Shown here: piece after piece, positions 37,801 to 48,200 of the stretch
How the letters are laid out: each line of letters opens with the position of its first letter
How positions within the stretch are numbered: the stretch's first letter is position 1
NCBI GenBank assembly: GCA_020284085.1
Contig: JACEVL010000157.1
Coordinates: forward strand, 62,001 to 126,000
Reading direction: 5' to 3'
DNA length: 64,000 nt
From: Aporrectodea caliginosa
Taxonomy: Eukaryota > Annelida > Clitellata > Crassiclitellata > Lumbricidae
The notes under the pieces: generated by a model
The model's input: only the letters and a program-made list of their open reading frames with translations
Database searches by the model: none
Told to the model about the DNA's origin: nothing
Program-made: the position numbers and the translations under genes

Positions 37801-40617
37801 TCATTGAAGGGTTAAACCTGTTAGTCTGTTATGCAAGATATTGACTTTTCAATTGCCATTTGTTAACAGTTCTATGCCGGAGAAAGCATGGGTGATAAGA
37901 TGTCGATGCAACAGCGCAATCAGATGGCCTTCACTCGACTCAGTCAGATTCTACAGTACAAATCCAAAGAGCTCCAGCTGCTTGCATGTATCCTTTACCT
38001 ACTCAGCTGGATTTGTGTATTACATGTAAATGACACACTCATGCACTCTATGCAGCTCACAGGGCCATGTGAGTAAGAACTCAGTGTTATGTTACCTCTG
38101 TTGTTGCAAATGATTTTTCACAATAACCAGTACTCTTGTCTATTTGTTAAAAGTTTTTGTTGACTGTCGTGCACGCTTGCTCTGTTGCAGAGTGCAATAA
38201 GCATTATCTGAAACTGGAAACAGTTTTGTATGCTCTTGTGGACACGAAAATATTTAAAGACAATTTCCAAGTTGAAAACACTGCTAAAGAGCGTAGACGT
38301 TATGTGTGACATGTTCTCTTTGAGTATTGTGAATGTGGTGATTGGCTATTACTTAACAACAATGTTAGATATTATTGAGAATTGTATGCTGCTTCTTTGG
38401 CGTCACCTGGAGTTCTATTTGGTCAGCTGCAAGCCGCTTGATTCCAAGACCTCACTTATGAAACTACACACGGCCAAGCATATCCGACGCATGAATGGTA
38501 AGTACAGTAATTTTATTTCGTTTATGTAGACTTCTTAACCCTTTGCGAGCAACAGTTGTGAAATTCAACATTGGAATATTTTCTGTGGCGGTCATAGGTG
38601 CAGAATTACATTATACATTGGCTCACTGAAGCAGTTGATATTAGGGAACTAGCAGTCTTCCTTTTAATTAAGTGCAGCATAAATTAGAGCGATAAAGGGG
38701 CTACGTTAACTTCCCTATCGCCAATTTCCCACTGGTGATTTAAATACATGTGGGACGATTGCAGAGATATTACCTGAAAGTCGATGATCGGTTTCGTTTT
38801 ACAATTGCATTTTATGACCATGATGGCAAACTAAGAATTTGGCTGATTTTTGACAATTCAGTATCAGATGAAGAGTTAATTTCATGCCATTTAAGTGTCC
38901 TCTGTCCATCTGTGACATAACCTTTTGCAGAGTTTGACCACTCCTACGTAAGCAAGATTTGCAAAGGTTTGGTATGTGGGATTATACATGAGATTACTGT
39001 CCAAAGTTCCCTCAAGTGTTGTAACAGTTTTGATAGCAGAACAGCAGTTTTTGTAAGGTCAATGCTGGAATGAGATCAGAAAGGGTGGCAGGCATTGGCA
39101 TGAGCCAAAATGATTGCCTCAGATTTATGTTGGTTCATGGTGAAACCATTTAAGCATTTCTTGCGCGGAAGAGAGGCACTCCGAGTTGTACCTTGCCGGA
39201 ATGATCGATGTGTTAACAGAGCAATGTGAAGCCAAGTATCATGAGCTTACTGCTGTAGTTGGACTTCAAAGTGATTGGCTATGTGGGTAATTGGCTATGT
39301 GGGTGATTGGTGAAGCACAGACAATAGGGCCATAAGTTAAGTCTGTAGTAATCTTCTTGGGTAAATTATGCATATTTGGAGTATCTTGATTATGGCATTG
39401 TCAACAACATTAATTTGCTTCATCAGAGACTACCATGGAAGGACTGCCATTTGAGGAAGAATCGGAACGCTGTGGCCTGGAGTTGAGTGCCGGTCTGTCA
39501 TATGATCAGCTCGAGCACCTGAAGCAAGAAGCAGTTGCCTGTATCAACGAAACACTCCTGAAAAGATTACTGGAAATGGAGCAGGTAAGCACTTTCATAT
39601 CTGATGGCCGTCTCAGGTAACTGAATAGCCCTTTGTTGACAGGCAATAAAATCTGAAGGGTAATCTAGGAAATCGTAAGAATGGGAATAACAAAGATTAA
39701 CACATGTCGGCCGAGATGTTCAAATGACCATTCATCTGCCTAGGATGAAGGAGAGGACATTGTAGTTTGTACTTCAATTGGAGTTTGACCTTGCTTCCCC
39801 CTCGAATTGATTCTTGACTACAACAGAAGCAACTATTGATTGATGCCTTGTGCAGTATGATAATGGTGCTATAGAAGTCATTAGATTAGATTAGGCAAGA
39901 ATCAAATTAAATGGAGGGCTGGTGAATAATCGATTTGCTGACAATACTGGCCTCCTCACTAGAAGCTGACCAGAACTACAGGATATTATTACAGATAATC
40001 TACCAATGGTAGATTCAGCCCAGGCAAAAACCAATATAGTAGATTTGACCTAATGATCAATGCAGAGAAAACCAAAAAATGGTGATTGAAAAGACCAAAG
40101 AGACACCAATAACTACATGCTATAGTGCTGCGACAAGCTACCCTTTTGAATCTGAATGTCATGTATAGAACATTTCTGACAAATTCTTAAAAGACACTGC
40201 ACATATAATGATAATTACCATAATTACCAAATTACAATATCAAGCATTTGCAAATTCATTTTGTTAGCGCCAACTGAACTCACGAGGGCAAGTATACATT
40301 GTTTGTCAACTATGATGAATGAATTAGTTGTGCATTTGTCAGGCTCAAACAGGATTAGGACAATTTGCTTAATGCTACCAGATCTCAGATGCATCCTATT
40401 AGCTGCAGTATCTTGATTCTGCCATGGAATTTAAGTTGCTATTAAACCTTCTTTTTTTGTATAGCTGAATCTCAATGTAATATATCGTACAGTATGTTTT
40501 AAGACTGTCTGACTGTTGTTGTAGTGCTACACTGTTGGAAGAACAAGATTTGGGTTTGTGACAGCAATGGTGCGAAGGATCCGACGTCTGCTCAGACTTC
40601 ACGCAGACTCCACTTAA
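10892..40617 (+). CDS. NUP205: Nuclear pore complex protein Nup205 (41 coding exons)
   Basis: Large inner-ring scaffold nucleoporin (Nup192/Nup205 family), which by family knowledge binds Nup93 and Nup35/53 in the pore core. Exons: 10892-10916, 12686-12828, 13163-13334, 13984-14205, 14844-14935, 15473-15698, 16499-16654, 16989-17101, 18095-18157, 18368-18484, 19224-19358, 19656-19806, 20269-20456, 20940-21122, 21563-21607, 21944-22153, 22832-23014, 23259-23316, 23768-23957, 24521-24641, 25137-25224, 25687-25845, 26306-26548, 27119-27262, 27521-27616, 28699-28946, 29471-29662, 30100-30382, 30903-31001, 32192-32346, 32876-33067, 33486-33601, 34064-34190, 35047-35179, 35666-35923, 36236-36316, 36844-37013, 37870-37987, 38369-38497, 39427-39584, 40525-40617. 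They sum to 6,075 nt (2,024 residues; human is about 2,012) with all phases consistent and no internal stop. Family blocks run in order: RHKPDFISLIQNP, ISDLFDLNELAAVDLL, YFPGLSRGLVAVILYYDGK, EEYPLT, NLQDPGVLGCPRTCLHSIL, TSTNRQRSHTQRL, VCRDACDGHDVGR and LLLWRHLEFYL near the C terminus. All introns are GT-AG; exon 8 has a weak donor (GTTCTC). Gene identity is essentially certain; exon 8 and single boundaries are the only soft points. Confidence 0.96.
22284..22425 (+). repeat. AATC microsatellite plus three 35-36 bp tandem copies
   Basis: A (TCAA)n tract is followed by three copies of a unit starting ATTGCAAYCCAAAAAACATA at 22322, 22357 and 22393. It lies in NUP205 intron 16 and resembles the 3' tail of a retroposon. 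Confidence 0.7.
24838..25080. repeat. Degenerate short repeat with (ATTGT)n
   Basis: In NUP205 intron 20. A TTTATATAGCG motif near 24869 is followed by CTAGAACGCTCAA, as in the related sequences at 37624 and 60210. Further on there is a pentanucleotide tract of TATTG repeats (about 25000-25032). The polypyrimidine tract and acceptor of exon 21 lie just beyond. Confidence 0.5.
27664..27850 (-). repeat. Left arm of a ~185-bp inverted repeat pair
   Basis: The reverse complement of this stretch matches 29815-30000 along its whole length with scattered differences, about nine in ten bases by eye. It lies in NUP205 intron 25. Shared blocks include TTAATTGGTGCTGCTGACTT and AAAATATTGGGATAAG. Confidence 0.85.
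29815..30000 (+). repeat. Right arm of a ~185-bp inverted repeat pair
   Basis: This is the partner of 27664-27850 in opposite orientation, located in NUP205 intron 27. The two arms enclose exons 26 (28699-28946) and 27 (29471-29662). No terminal repeats or target duplications were evident, so the element type is unknown. Confidence 0.85.
30654..30783 (+). repeat. 19-bp tandem repeat, about seven copies
   Basis: The unit GTAGTAATATTGTAACTTT is repeated almost without change (one copy has ATG for ATA) in NUP205 intron 28. Confidence 0.9.
32469..32534. other. Near-perfect 30-bp hairpin in NUP205 intron 30
   Basis: Bases 32469-32498 are complementary to 32505-32534 with one G-T position and a six-base loop (GCAACT). 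The arms contain CAGAGCCATGAAGCAC and its complement. No similar sequence was noticed elsewhere in the window. It could be an hpRNA or miRNA-like precursor, or a palindrome made by template switching. Confidence 0.85.
34751..34976 (-). mobile_element. tRNA-derived SINE, copy 1
   Basis: Read on the minus strand, a tRNA-like head has an A-box-like GTGGCGCGTTGG (34959-34970) and a B-box-like GAGTTCGAGCCC (34916-34927) at tRNA-like spacing. A body and a 3' end of GGCGCTTATTAAAG plus a TTA-repeat tail at 34751 follow. The body matches 62973-63215 (shared ACAGACAGCCTGCAATAC and ACAAAGCAT). It lies in NUP205 intron 33. Confidence 0.75.
35321..35352 (+). repeat. Half copy of the TTAA palindrome family
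   Basis: CTTTTAGTACATTCTTGTCG followed by TTAAAGTGTTAA matches one arm of the elements at 4715, 8700, 37744 and 46177. The other arm is missing. Confidence 0.5.
37624..37672 (+). repeat. TTTATATAG hairpin repeat, copy 2
   Basis: AAATTTATATAGTGCCACTT and CAGAGGTGCTCAA resemble the sequences at 24869 and 60218. The ends can form a short stem. It lies in NUP205 intron 37. Confidence 0.45.
37744..37815. repeat. TTAA-ended palindromic element, copy C
   Basis: A 72-bp element starting TTAACCCTTTAACGACGATG and ending AGCTCGTCATTGAAGGGTTAA, with core GTACTAAAATGTATGGGAAACC. The ends are inverted copies. It lies in NUP205 intron 37. Confidence 0.75.
39895..40125 (+). mobile_element. Non-LTR retrotransposon RT relic
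   Basis: In the last NUP205 intron. In one frame, VNNRFADNTGLLTRS is followed by a stop and then PELQDII; a shifted frame gives MINAEKT. This matches the usual LINE reverse transcriptase order (FADD motif, LL, ELQ, then YGL.IN..KT), with the catalytic FADD changed to FADN and frames broken. It is dead. Confidence 0.7.
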
Positions 40618-41262
40618 CGAACACCTGAACCGCAGCAAAAGCATTTAAGCTGGACCATCAGGAATTAAATGAATCCAAGTTAACTTTAGGAATCAAAATC
40701 ATTTGACAGAAATAAGTGATTTTTCATTCAGTACTGGCACGTTAAATGCAAACCGGAAACAATTTCCAGATACTCTTCTCCACAGTACACTTAAAATTTT
40801 GCACAAGCACCCCTTTAAGGACATAATTTATTAATACATTACTTTTTGCTGTTACCAATATGTGAAAGTAGACGACATTCAAGATGGTTGAATAATATCA
40901 AAGTGCTCTTTGGCCTATGATATAGATTAAAGTAAACAGGCAAATATGAAATGTTTGTTTACCTCTAGTGGTCACCAGTTAAGATGTCTGCAGGGTAGGG
41001 GTCATCCAAATGTGGACAGGTTATGTGCACTGTGGACTTTGGCACAGTTATTTTTAATTAGTGTGGCCTAAAACATCAACTTCAGAGAGCAGATGATGTC
41101 CTGCATACGACCAGGGGATGTTCTTGTGGACATTGCACTTAGGGCATGTTTTAGTGGAGGTTCTTGTGGACATTTGAGTGCAGACGTCCACAACGGGGAT
41201 GCTAATAATGCCAAATGTGGACAAAAGAGAGGCTGGGGTCAATGGAATTATTTTTAAAGTCC
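40618..41262. other. Convergent 3' ends of NUP205 and SON
   Basis: There is no coding sequence. ATTAAA at 40664-40669 is a possible plus-strand poly(A) signal for NUP205, 47 bp after its stop. The SON poly(A) signal lies at the right edge of this stretch. Confidence 0.45.
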
Positions 41263-41268
41263 TTTATT
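41263..41268 (-). terminator. Candidate SON poly(A) signal
   Basis: TTTATT on the plus strand is AATAAA on the minus strand, about 960 bp downstream of the SON stop codon. The 3' UTR would then contain the 134-bp tandem array. No transcript data support it. Confidence 0.4.
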
Positions 41269-41624
41269 AACAACCCATTGAGATTTGCATGGCTGAAAAA
41301 CAAACAGGATGGAACTCCCAACAAGAGGTGCTTGTAATTCCTATACCAACACTGGAAGGATGATGTGCTGAGTTTGCCCAGAAGGCCTGGAGTCACCCAT
41401 CCAAGGAACAAACATGTTCAACCTGGCCCAATTTCACCACTTGCCAACATACAACACTACCAAGATGTGAACAAGAATCATTGCCAGTTTTAACAAGTCT
41501 TTTTTCAATTCTTTAGTAAAGTGTCTATCAACTGATGTTTTTCGTAACAGTCAATAATGCCTTTCCAATTCATTAATTTCATTTTGTACACAAAAATGCA
41601 ACTGATGACGGAGTGGCAATCACA

Positions 41625-42294
41625 AACTAAAGTTCAAACTCATGAATCACACACCAGTAAAGTCAACAACTTCTGCAACAGCATCAATAATTATTTGCTT
41701 TCTTCCGAAAGACCCAATGCATCTAAACAACATGCTGCTGCTTGTAGCTTAGCCGTCAAACTAAAGTTCAAACTCATGAATCACACACCAGTAAAGTCAA
41801 CAACTTCTGCAACAGCATCAATAATTATTTGCTTTCTTCCGAAAGACCCAATGCATCTAAACAACATGCTGCTGCTTGTAGCTTAGCCGTCAAACTAAAG
41901 TTCAAACTCATGAATCACACACCAGTAAAGTCAACAACTTCTGCAACAGCATCAATAATTATTTGCTTTCTTCCGAAAGACCCAATGCATCTAAACAACA
42001 TGCTGCTGCTTGTAGCTTAGCCGTCAAACTAAAGTTCAAACTCATGAATCACACACCAGTAAAGTCAACAACTTCTGCAACAGCATCAATAATTATTTGC
42101 TTTCTTCCGAAAGACCCAATGCATCTAAACAACATGCTGCTGCTTGTAGCTTAGCCGTCAAACTAAAGTTCAAACTCATGAATCACACACCAGTAAAGTC
42201 AACAACTTCTACAACAGCATCAATAATTATTTGCTTTCTTCTGAAAGACCCAATGCATCTAAACAACATGCTGCTGCTTGTAGCTTAGCCGTCT
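41625..42294 (-). repeat. 134-bp tandem array covering SON stop codon and 3' UTR
   Basis: Five near-identical 134-bp units start at 41625, 41759, 41893, 42027 and 42161. On the minus strand each unit encodes TAKLQAAACCLDALGLSEESK (truncated at the first unit's outer edge) followed by TAA, the real C terminus of SON. Only the unit nearest the gene (42161-42294) is joined to the coding exon; the rest are in the 3' UTR or beyond. The coding unit differs from the others at about two bases, one a silent change in a serine codon. Confidence 0.95.
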
Positions 42295-45200
42295 TTTTGT
42301 TATGACTTCCAATATTTGGCCGATACTCGACTCCATTTAAAAGAACCTGAAAGGAACAACATACAAAAGACTTGTACAACAGTCTAGTCTGACTTGTAAA
42401 CTGAAATTGAAAGTCATACAGGGGGTCATCCATTTAGTACGTATGCATCGAGGGGGAGTAATCCAAAGGCGTCTGATTGCGTATGCTTGCGTACGCACAG
42501 GAAGGGGGGGTAAACCTCGATAATACTGTCTATATTGGCCTTCCTTCAAACGAGTGTCTATATTGGCCTTCCTTCAAATTTCAAATGAGTCACAGTTCAG
42601 CGATCAGGCAATTAATAGAGCTAAGTAGGGCTGTGGATAAGGACCGACTGCTATTAACTGTCTTGCAGCTGTGCACAGAGTCCAGACAGTTTGGCAACCT
42701 GCCCTATTCAGTCAGGATACAGTCGGGATATAGACCGTTCTATAGGATTGGTGGGGTGCGTGTCAAGCTTACGTACGCAGATGGGGGGGTGCTAAAAGTA
42801 CGCTTGCGTATGGGGGGGAGGGGGTAAATTTTTCCCGGAATTTTGCGTACGTACTAAATGGACGGCCCCGGGGTAGTCGGTAACAAATAGTAAATATGTG
42901 TAAAGTTCTTGCAGGTCTTTGTATCAGATTTATCTGGAAAGGGGTCAATATTTTTGTCATACAACACATTCCCAAATTTATTCGTAAGTAAGAAAAGTGA
43001 CAATTATGCTGCTGCAATATTATATCTAAATATCCAACAGCACTGAGACAGATAGTAAATAGCTACAGATAACATTCAGGCATCTTCTGAGGTTTCTGAT
43101 GCTGTAGTTTACCTTGTATAGGAAGCGTCTCAAATGTGAAGGCCCACTTTCTTCTGCCAAAACGAATTCTGGTTGTCCAATTCGACGTTTCACACAAGTT
43201 TCCAACAAAGCTGACACCGGGTGTTTGCCTGTATCAAAATTACACTTCAAGTAAGACAGCTTCGTGTTGAATATGTATGCAATTCTCAGTGTTCTTGAAC
43301 ACTGAACAGGCACCACCTTTCTTTTTGCTGATGTTTTAGTACAGAGTATTTAAAATCCTCAGTATTTCAAATATTGTGATTCTTCAGCAGACAAAACCTT
43401 TCATTGTTGCGTATGTTTTCAGTATAAGTATTTAAATTCTCAGATTCTCGGTATCTGAAGTATTGGAGAAGGCAGGAATATGGGTTCTTATATGTGACGC
43501 CAGGGGTCAAAACCCGTCGCTTGTCGCTTCCTAGATACCGAGCTAGAAGCTGAAATAGGTGAGATGGGTCAACAAGGCAGAATATTCTTCAATTCAGCAG
43601 TTGCCTGTGAATTTGCCATAACTTGCAAAGTAATAATCCGATTTTGATACCGTTTGTTTTATTTGACACAGAATAGAGCCCTGTATTGCACAGTATAATT
43701 GCAGAATAATCAAGTAATGGTTGCTGAGGACTTTAATGACATAAACATTCCGACACTTTTTATTCGATTTTTTCACACTATACCAATGAAAGAATCAAAC
43801 GCCCATACTTCAGTTAAAAAAAAGGTAGTATCATTCTGTAAAAAGTATTTTGAAGCAGATTAATTGTAGAATATGACTGAATAAAAAGGTCAGAAACCGA
43901 CATGTGACAGGTTTTGACCCCCTGGCGTCACATATAATAAGAAAAAGCAGAACAAGAAATCTACCTTTAACACTGAGGACTTGTGCCATAGGCCTAGTTC
44001 TTTCTTCAGGTGCTTGCAAACCTGAAATGTAGAACTTATAAAATATAAAACTTATAATGTAAAATTTATTAAGATAATGATTAAAAAATTTCCTACAACT
44101 GAAATACCGTAAGAAGCTATGGGATAGTGAATGCAGCCTTCACAACAGCATTTGCAAGCAAGATAATCTGTTGTATTTATCATCAGTTCCTGATGCCATC
44201 CATTTTGATTCTGATGGATGTTTTCCATTCTATTTCATCCATTGTCAGATCCAATTGCGTCTCTCGGGTTTAATCCAATCCAAGTCTTGTTATATCATCA
44301 TTTACATTGTCTATCCAGTGTAGCTGCGATCTGTTTCTCTTTCCTTGGAATCCTGCTTGCATGTACTGTAGGGCCTTGTGTGAGATTCATTCCCCATAAC
44401 CCATCAGAGACTTCATGCAATGACATTATCCAGAAGGGTCATCTGCCTATCAAAGGACTGTCATATTAGCATAATTTATTTAATTATGTAAATATTTCAC
44501 AGCAGCAAAGGCGTCATCTATGTTTAAGGATGCCTGCAAGGGAGTGGGAGGAGTTACTTCAATGTGGAAAAAAAGGGAGAGGTTGTCCAATGGTTACCTA
44601 CGTCTGCATTTGGTACATAGTTATTTCAGTACCTTAAACACCAACTTCAGTCAGAGCACAGTCTGTAGTGCACTGGATCTAAATAGAATCACTTTACTGT
44701 CCTCGACACAACAATATCAGAAGTACTCCATGTAGCACAGTTGGCCCTACGAGATCAACGGGATATCCTAATCTAGGTCTCGTCTGCAAAAGGGATGAGG
44801 GAAGGCAATGCCAAATGCAGACAGAAGGGAAGGATAGGTCCAAGTAGGTCATTTTTGGCAGATGTCCCTTATGGGGAACCCCTATTCTGCCTGAATACTA
44901 ATAACAGATGTACAGTATGAATGACTGCAGTGGTTCTCTGACTCACCTTTCCGATCCTTCTTCATGTCAAGAGATAATGGCAAGAGTCTGCCCAAGTTCT
45001 GTCGACCAAGACCTTCGTTTTCTTTCCATCCCATTCGCAGCAGCATCAGCTTTCCAATGTTATATGTTCTGTCAGGACCTATAGCAGCCAGAGGATTTAA
45101 TGTGCTGTTGGAATTGGTGGCACCATCACCTCCTGGAGGATCACTCGGCAATACAGCTGCTGCAGCATCTGGTGGTACTAGCCCAGGCTCAGGATTTTGC

Positions 45201-48200
45201 TTTGTCTGTCAAAAACATTTCAACTTTTTATTCAGACTTCATATGAGAAACAATTTGATTGAACAACGTGTTAGATGTATGCACATATATATGTATGTAT
45301 AATTGTATATGGCTATTTGTAAAGCGTCTTTTAAGAACCTCACACGGGTGCATAACATGGCAAGACATGCGAGAATTTTGGCAGGTTAGCAACAATTTGG
45401 GCAGCAGTTGATGATGGACTGAAGCTGTCAAATTCGGAATTTTGACAGAGTTGCAATATAGTCCATGCACAATTGCACATTGAAATGAAGGAGTGGATGA
45501 GAGTCGCAGCAGTGTCAAATGATAAATTTTGCATTAGATAGTCATGTTGCCACTTCAAAAGTCCTACTTATCCCATATGCCCTATTACATGGGACCATAT
45601 GCAATGAAGCCCAAAACACCTGAATGTTATGTGGCATTCTAACTATGATCAGTGTATTGTTCACCATGAATGGTGCCTGACTTAAATGTGATAATCGTTG
45701 AAAAAAATTGCCAAGCACCTTCCACATTGGGTTTGAACATTTTTTTGGCTGTAGACATAATTATATTTACCATAACACAATACTGAGCCACTCTAATGAA
45801 ACATGAAAACCGTGTGCTGATTTTCTATAAAGTATATCTAACCCTTTACAACTGAATAGACAGGTTTGACAATACTGTCAACAATTCATTATTACATTTT
45901 TACAAACATACAATTCCGATAAAGATTGACGTACCCGACGCAACCAATCATGCTTCTTCAATTTATTGCCCATCAGTCCCATTCGAAGCACAGATGAGAA
46001 AAACTGGCCCGGAATCTGTTTTTCTTCAGCCCACTGCTGCATCTGTAACATCAGTATTTATGGCATCCACGATAGAAGTCACGCAGCAGATGTTCCTATA
46101 CAAGTTATCTCTAGTGATATATAGTCAGTAAATTGATATTAATATATCAATATTAATATTAATTAACTGGGCAATATTAACGCTTAAATGATGAGAGTGT
46201 ACAAAAAGTGACTGGGAAACCAATGCAGCTCGTTGTTAAGTGTTATGTCAATGAGAACATGATACGGATAGTCCAAGCCATATTTTAAATCAGGCAGTGG
46301 GACTAAGACAAGTAGGAGTTTTTAAGTAATCAGCTGTCAAAGGTTCTACTGGAATTGCGTTTGGTTACAAACAGCTCAAAGGAGAAAACCAGAACAGGAC
46401 TGAATGACATTTTATGCCCTTTAAACTTCAGTGTTTGTTAGGTGCAAGCAAGAGAAAACTATGGGAGGCCTAGACAGTTTACATCCAACATGTTATTAAA
46501 GCGCATAGTCTGAATTCATAGTCAATACTGAACTATGACAGTATAAACTCGAGCTAACTTTTAAAAGACCAAAGTAAATGGATGCACAACACACACACCT
46601 GCATCTGTGCTCTTAAAACATCTCCCATGGCTTGTTCATCTGTAGGATTTGCATTAAGTCGTCTAATGGCAGCCAATCGCTCTGTTATAATCGTATGGAC
46701 ATCAACATTCTGTAAAAAAGAAGTATAAAAAATTGCCATTAACCATCAATCAACATTTAAAATGCACAATGAGTAAGTCTATTAACAGGTTAACCCTTCA
46801 GGAAGTCGATAAAACTTGAAAAACAAATACAAAAAACCTTTTTGTCATAGATTTTGGATCATCATGAAATCTGAACATGCTTGCCAATACACTGAAAGTT
46901 TATCTCTGTATCAAGACTTGACATTCCTGAGCATGACATGAATAGAAAGTTGTTTTATTAAACAAGAGAGTCCTAATTGTTCGATAATTAGATTGCCCTA
47001 ATGTTGGACAGATGCTGTCAAGTTAGCACTTCATCTCAAAGATGCTTAGTAACTCAGTCTGCTGTTACCTATGAATAGTATGTTCACCATAACCCAGTCT
47101 GCTGTTAGCTATGAATAGTATGTTCACCATAACCCAGTCTGCTGTTACCTATGAATAGTATGTTCACCATAACCCAGTCTGCTGTTAGCTATGAATAGTA
47201 TGTTCACCATAACCCAGTCTGCTGTTACCTATGAATAGTATGTTCACCATAACCCAGTCTGCTGTTAGCTATGAATAGTATGTTCACCATAACCCAGTCT
47301 GCTGTTACCTATGAATAGTATGTTCACCATAACCCAGTCTGCTGTTAGCTATGAATAGTATGTTCACCATAACCCAGTCTGCTGTTAGCTATGAATAGTA
47401 TGTTCACCATAACCCAGTCTGCTGTTAGCTATGAATAGTATGTTCACCATAACCCAGTCTGCTGTTACCTATGAATAGTATGTTCACCATAACCCAGTCT
47501 GCTGTTACCTATGAATAGTATGTTCACCATAACCCAGTCTGCTGTTACCTATGAATAGTATGTTCACCATAACTCAGTCTGCTGTTAGCTATGAATAGTA
47601 TGTTCACCATACGTTATTGGTACCATACCATCTTGTTATACACGCCTTACAATCCTGAACCGAGTAAAGAATTTTACCAATACTGCGATACCTACATAAC
47701 ATTTTCTCCTACCAGAGGAAGCAGAGGTAATGGATTTTCCACAACTGGTGCTCTGGCAGTTGCCAGCTCAAAAGCAGCAGCCCCAGCTGAAGTTGGTGGA
47801 ACAGCAGGAATGGTAACAGTCGGAAAAGGAAGATCGGTGATGGGGACTTGAGGTTTTAGAAATGGTTTTTCTGCATCTGGTTTTGTGACAGGAACCCAGC
47901 CCTCCTCCTTTTGTCGATGTTGAGCACCACTTGAAACTGGAAACATCAGACGCATAACTGCCTTCTTAGCAATCATCTCCTGAGCAGATAGCGCAGGCAG
48001 TTGCCGTGAATCCTAAAACAAATTTACAGAAAATCATCAAACCAAGTACCATATACCAGTAAAAGAGTTGATACACATCACAAGAACAAAAATAACACTC
48101 ATTTTTATAACCATCTCTCATATACTCAAATCTTAAGACACTGTTATTATATATTAAGTCAGGTTTAACATAATTATATGTATATATTAACATAATTATA

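Noticed and set aside
41557..42288. Repeated plus-strand open frames of 63 codons
   Set aside because: They are shadows of the 134-bp array; the real coding sense is the SON C terminus on the minus strand.
41130..44880. Similar stretches with AATGCCAAATG near 41200 and 44810
   Set aside because: The match is short and degenerate; not enough to define a repeat.
47056..47612. Regular 40-bp array resembling a CRISPR
   Set aside because: Units are contiguous with no unique spacers, and it is an intronic minisatellite in an animal gene.
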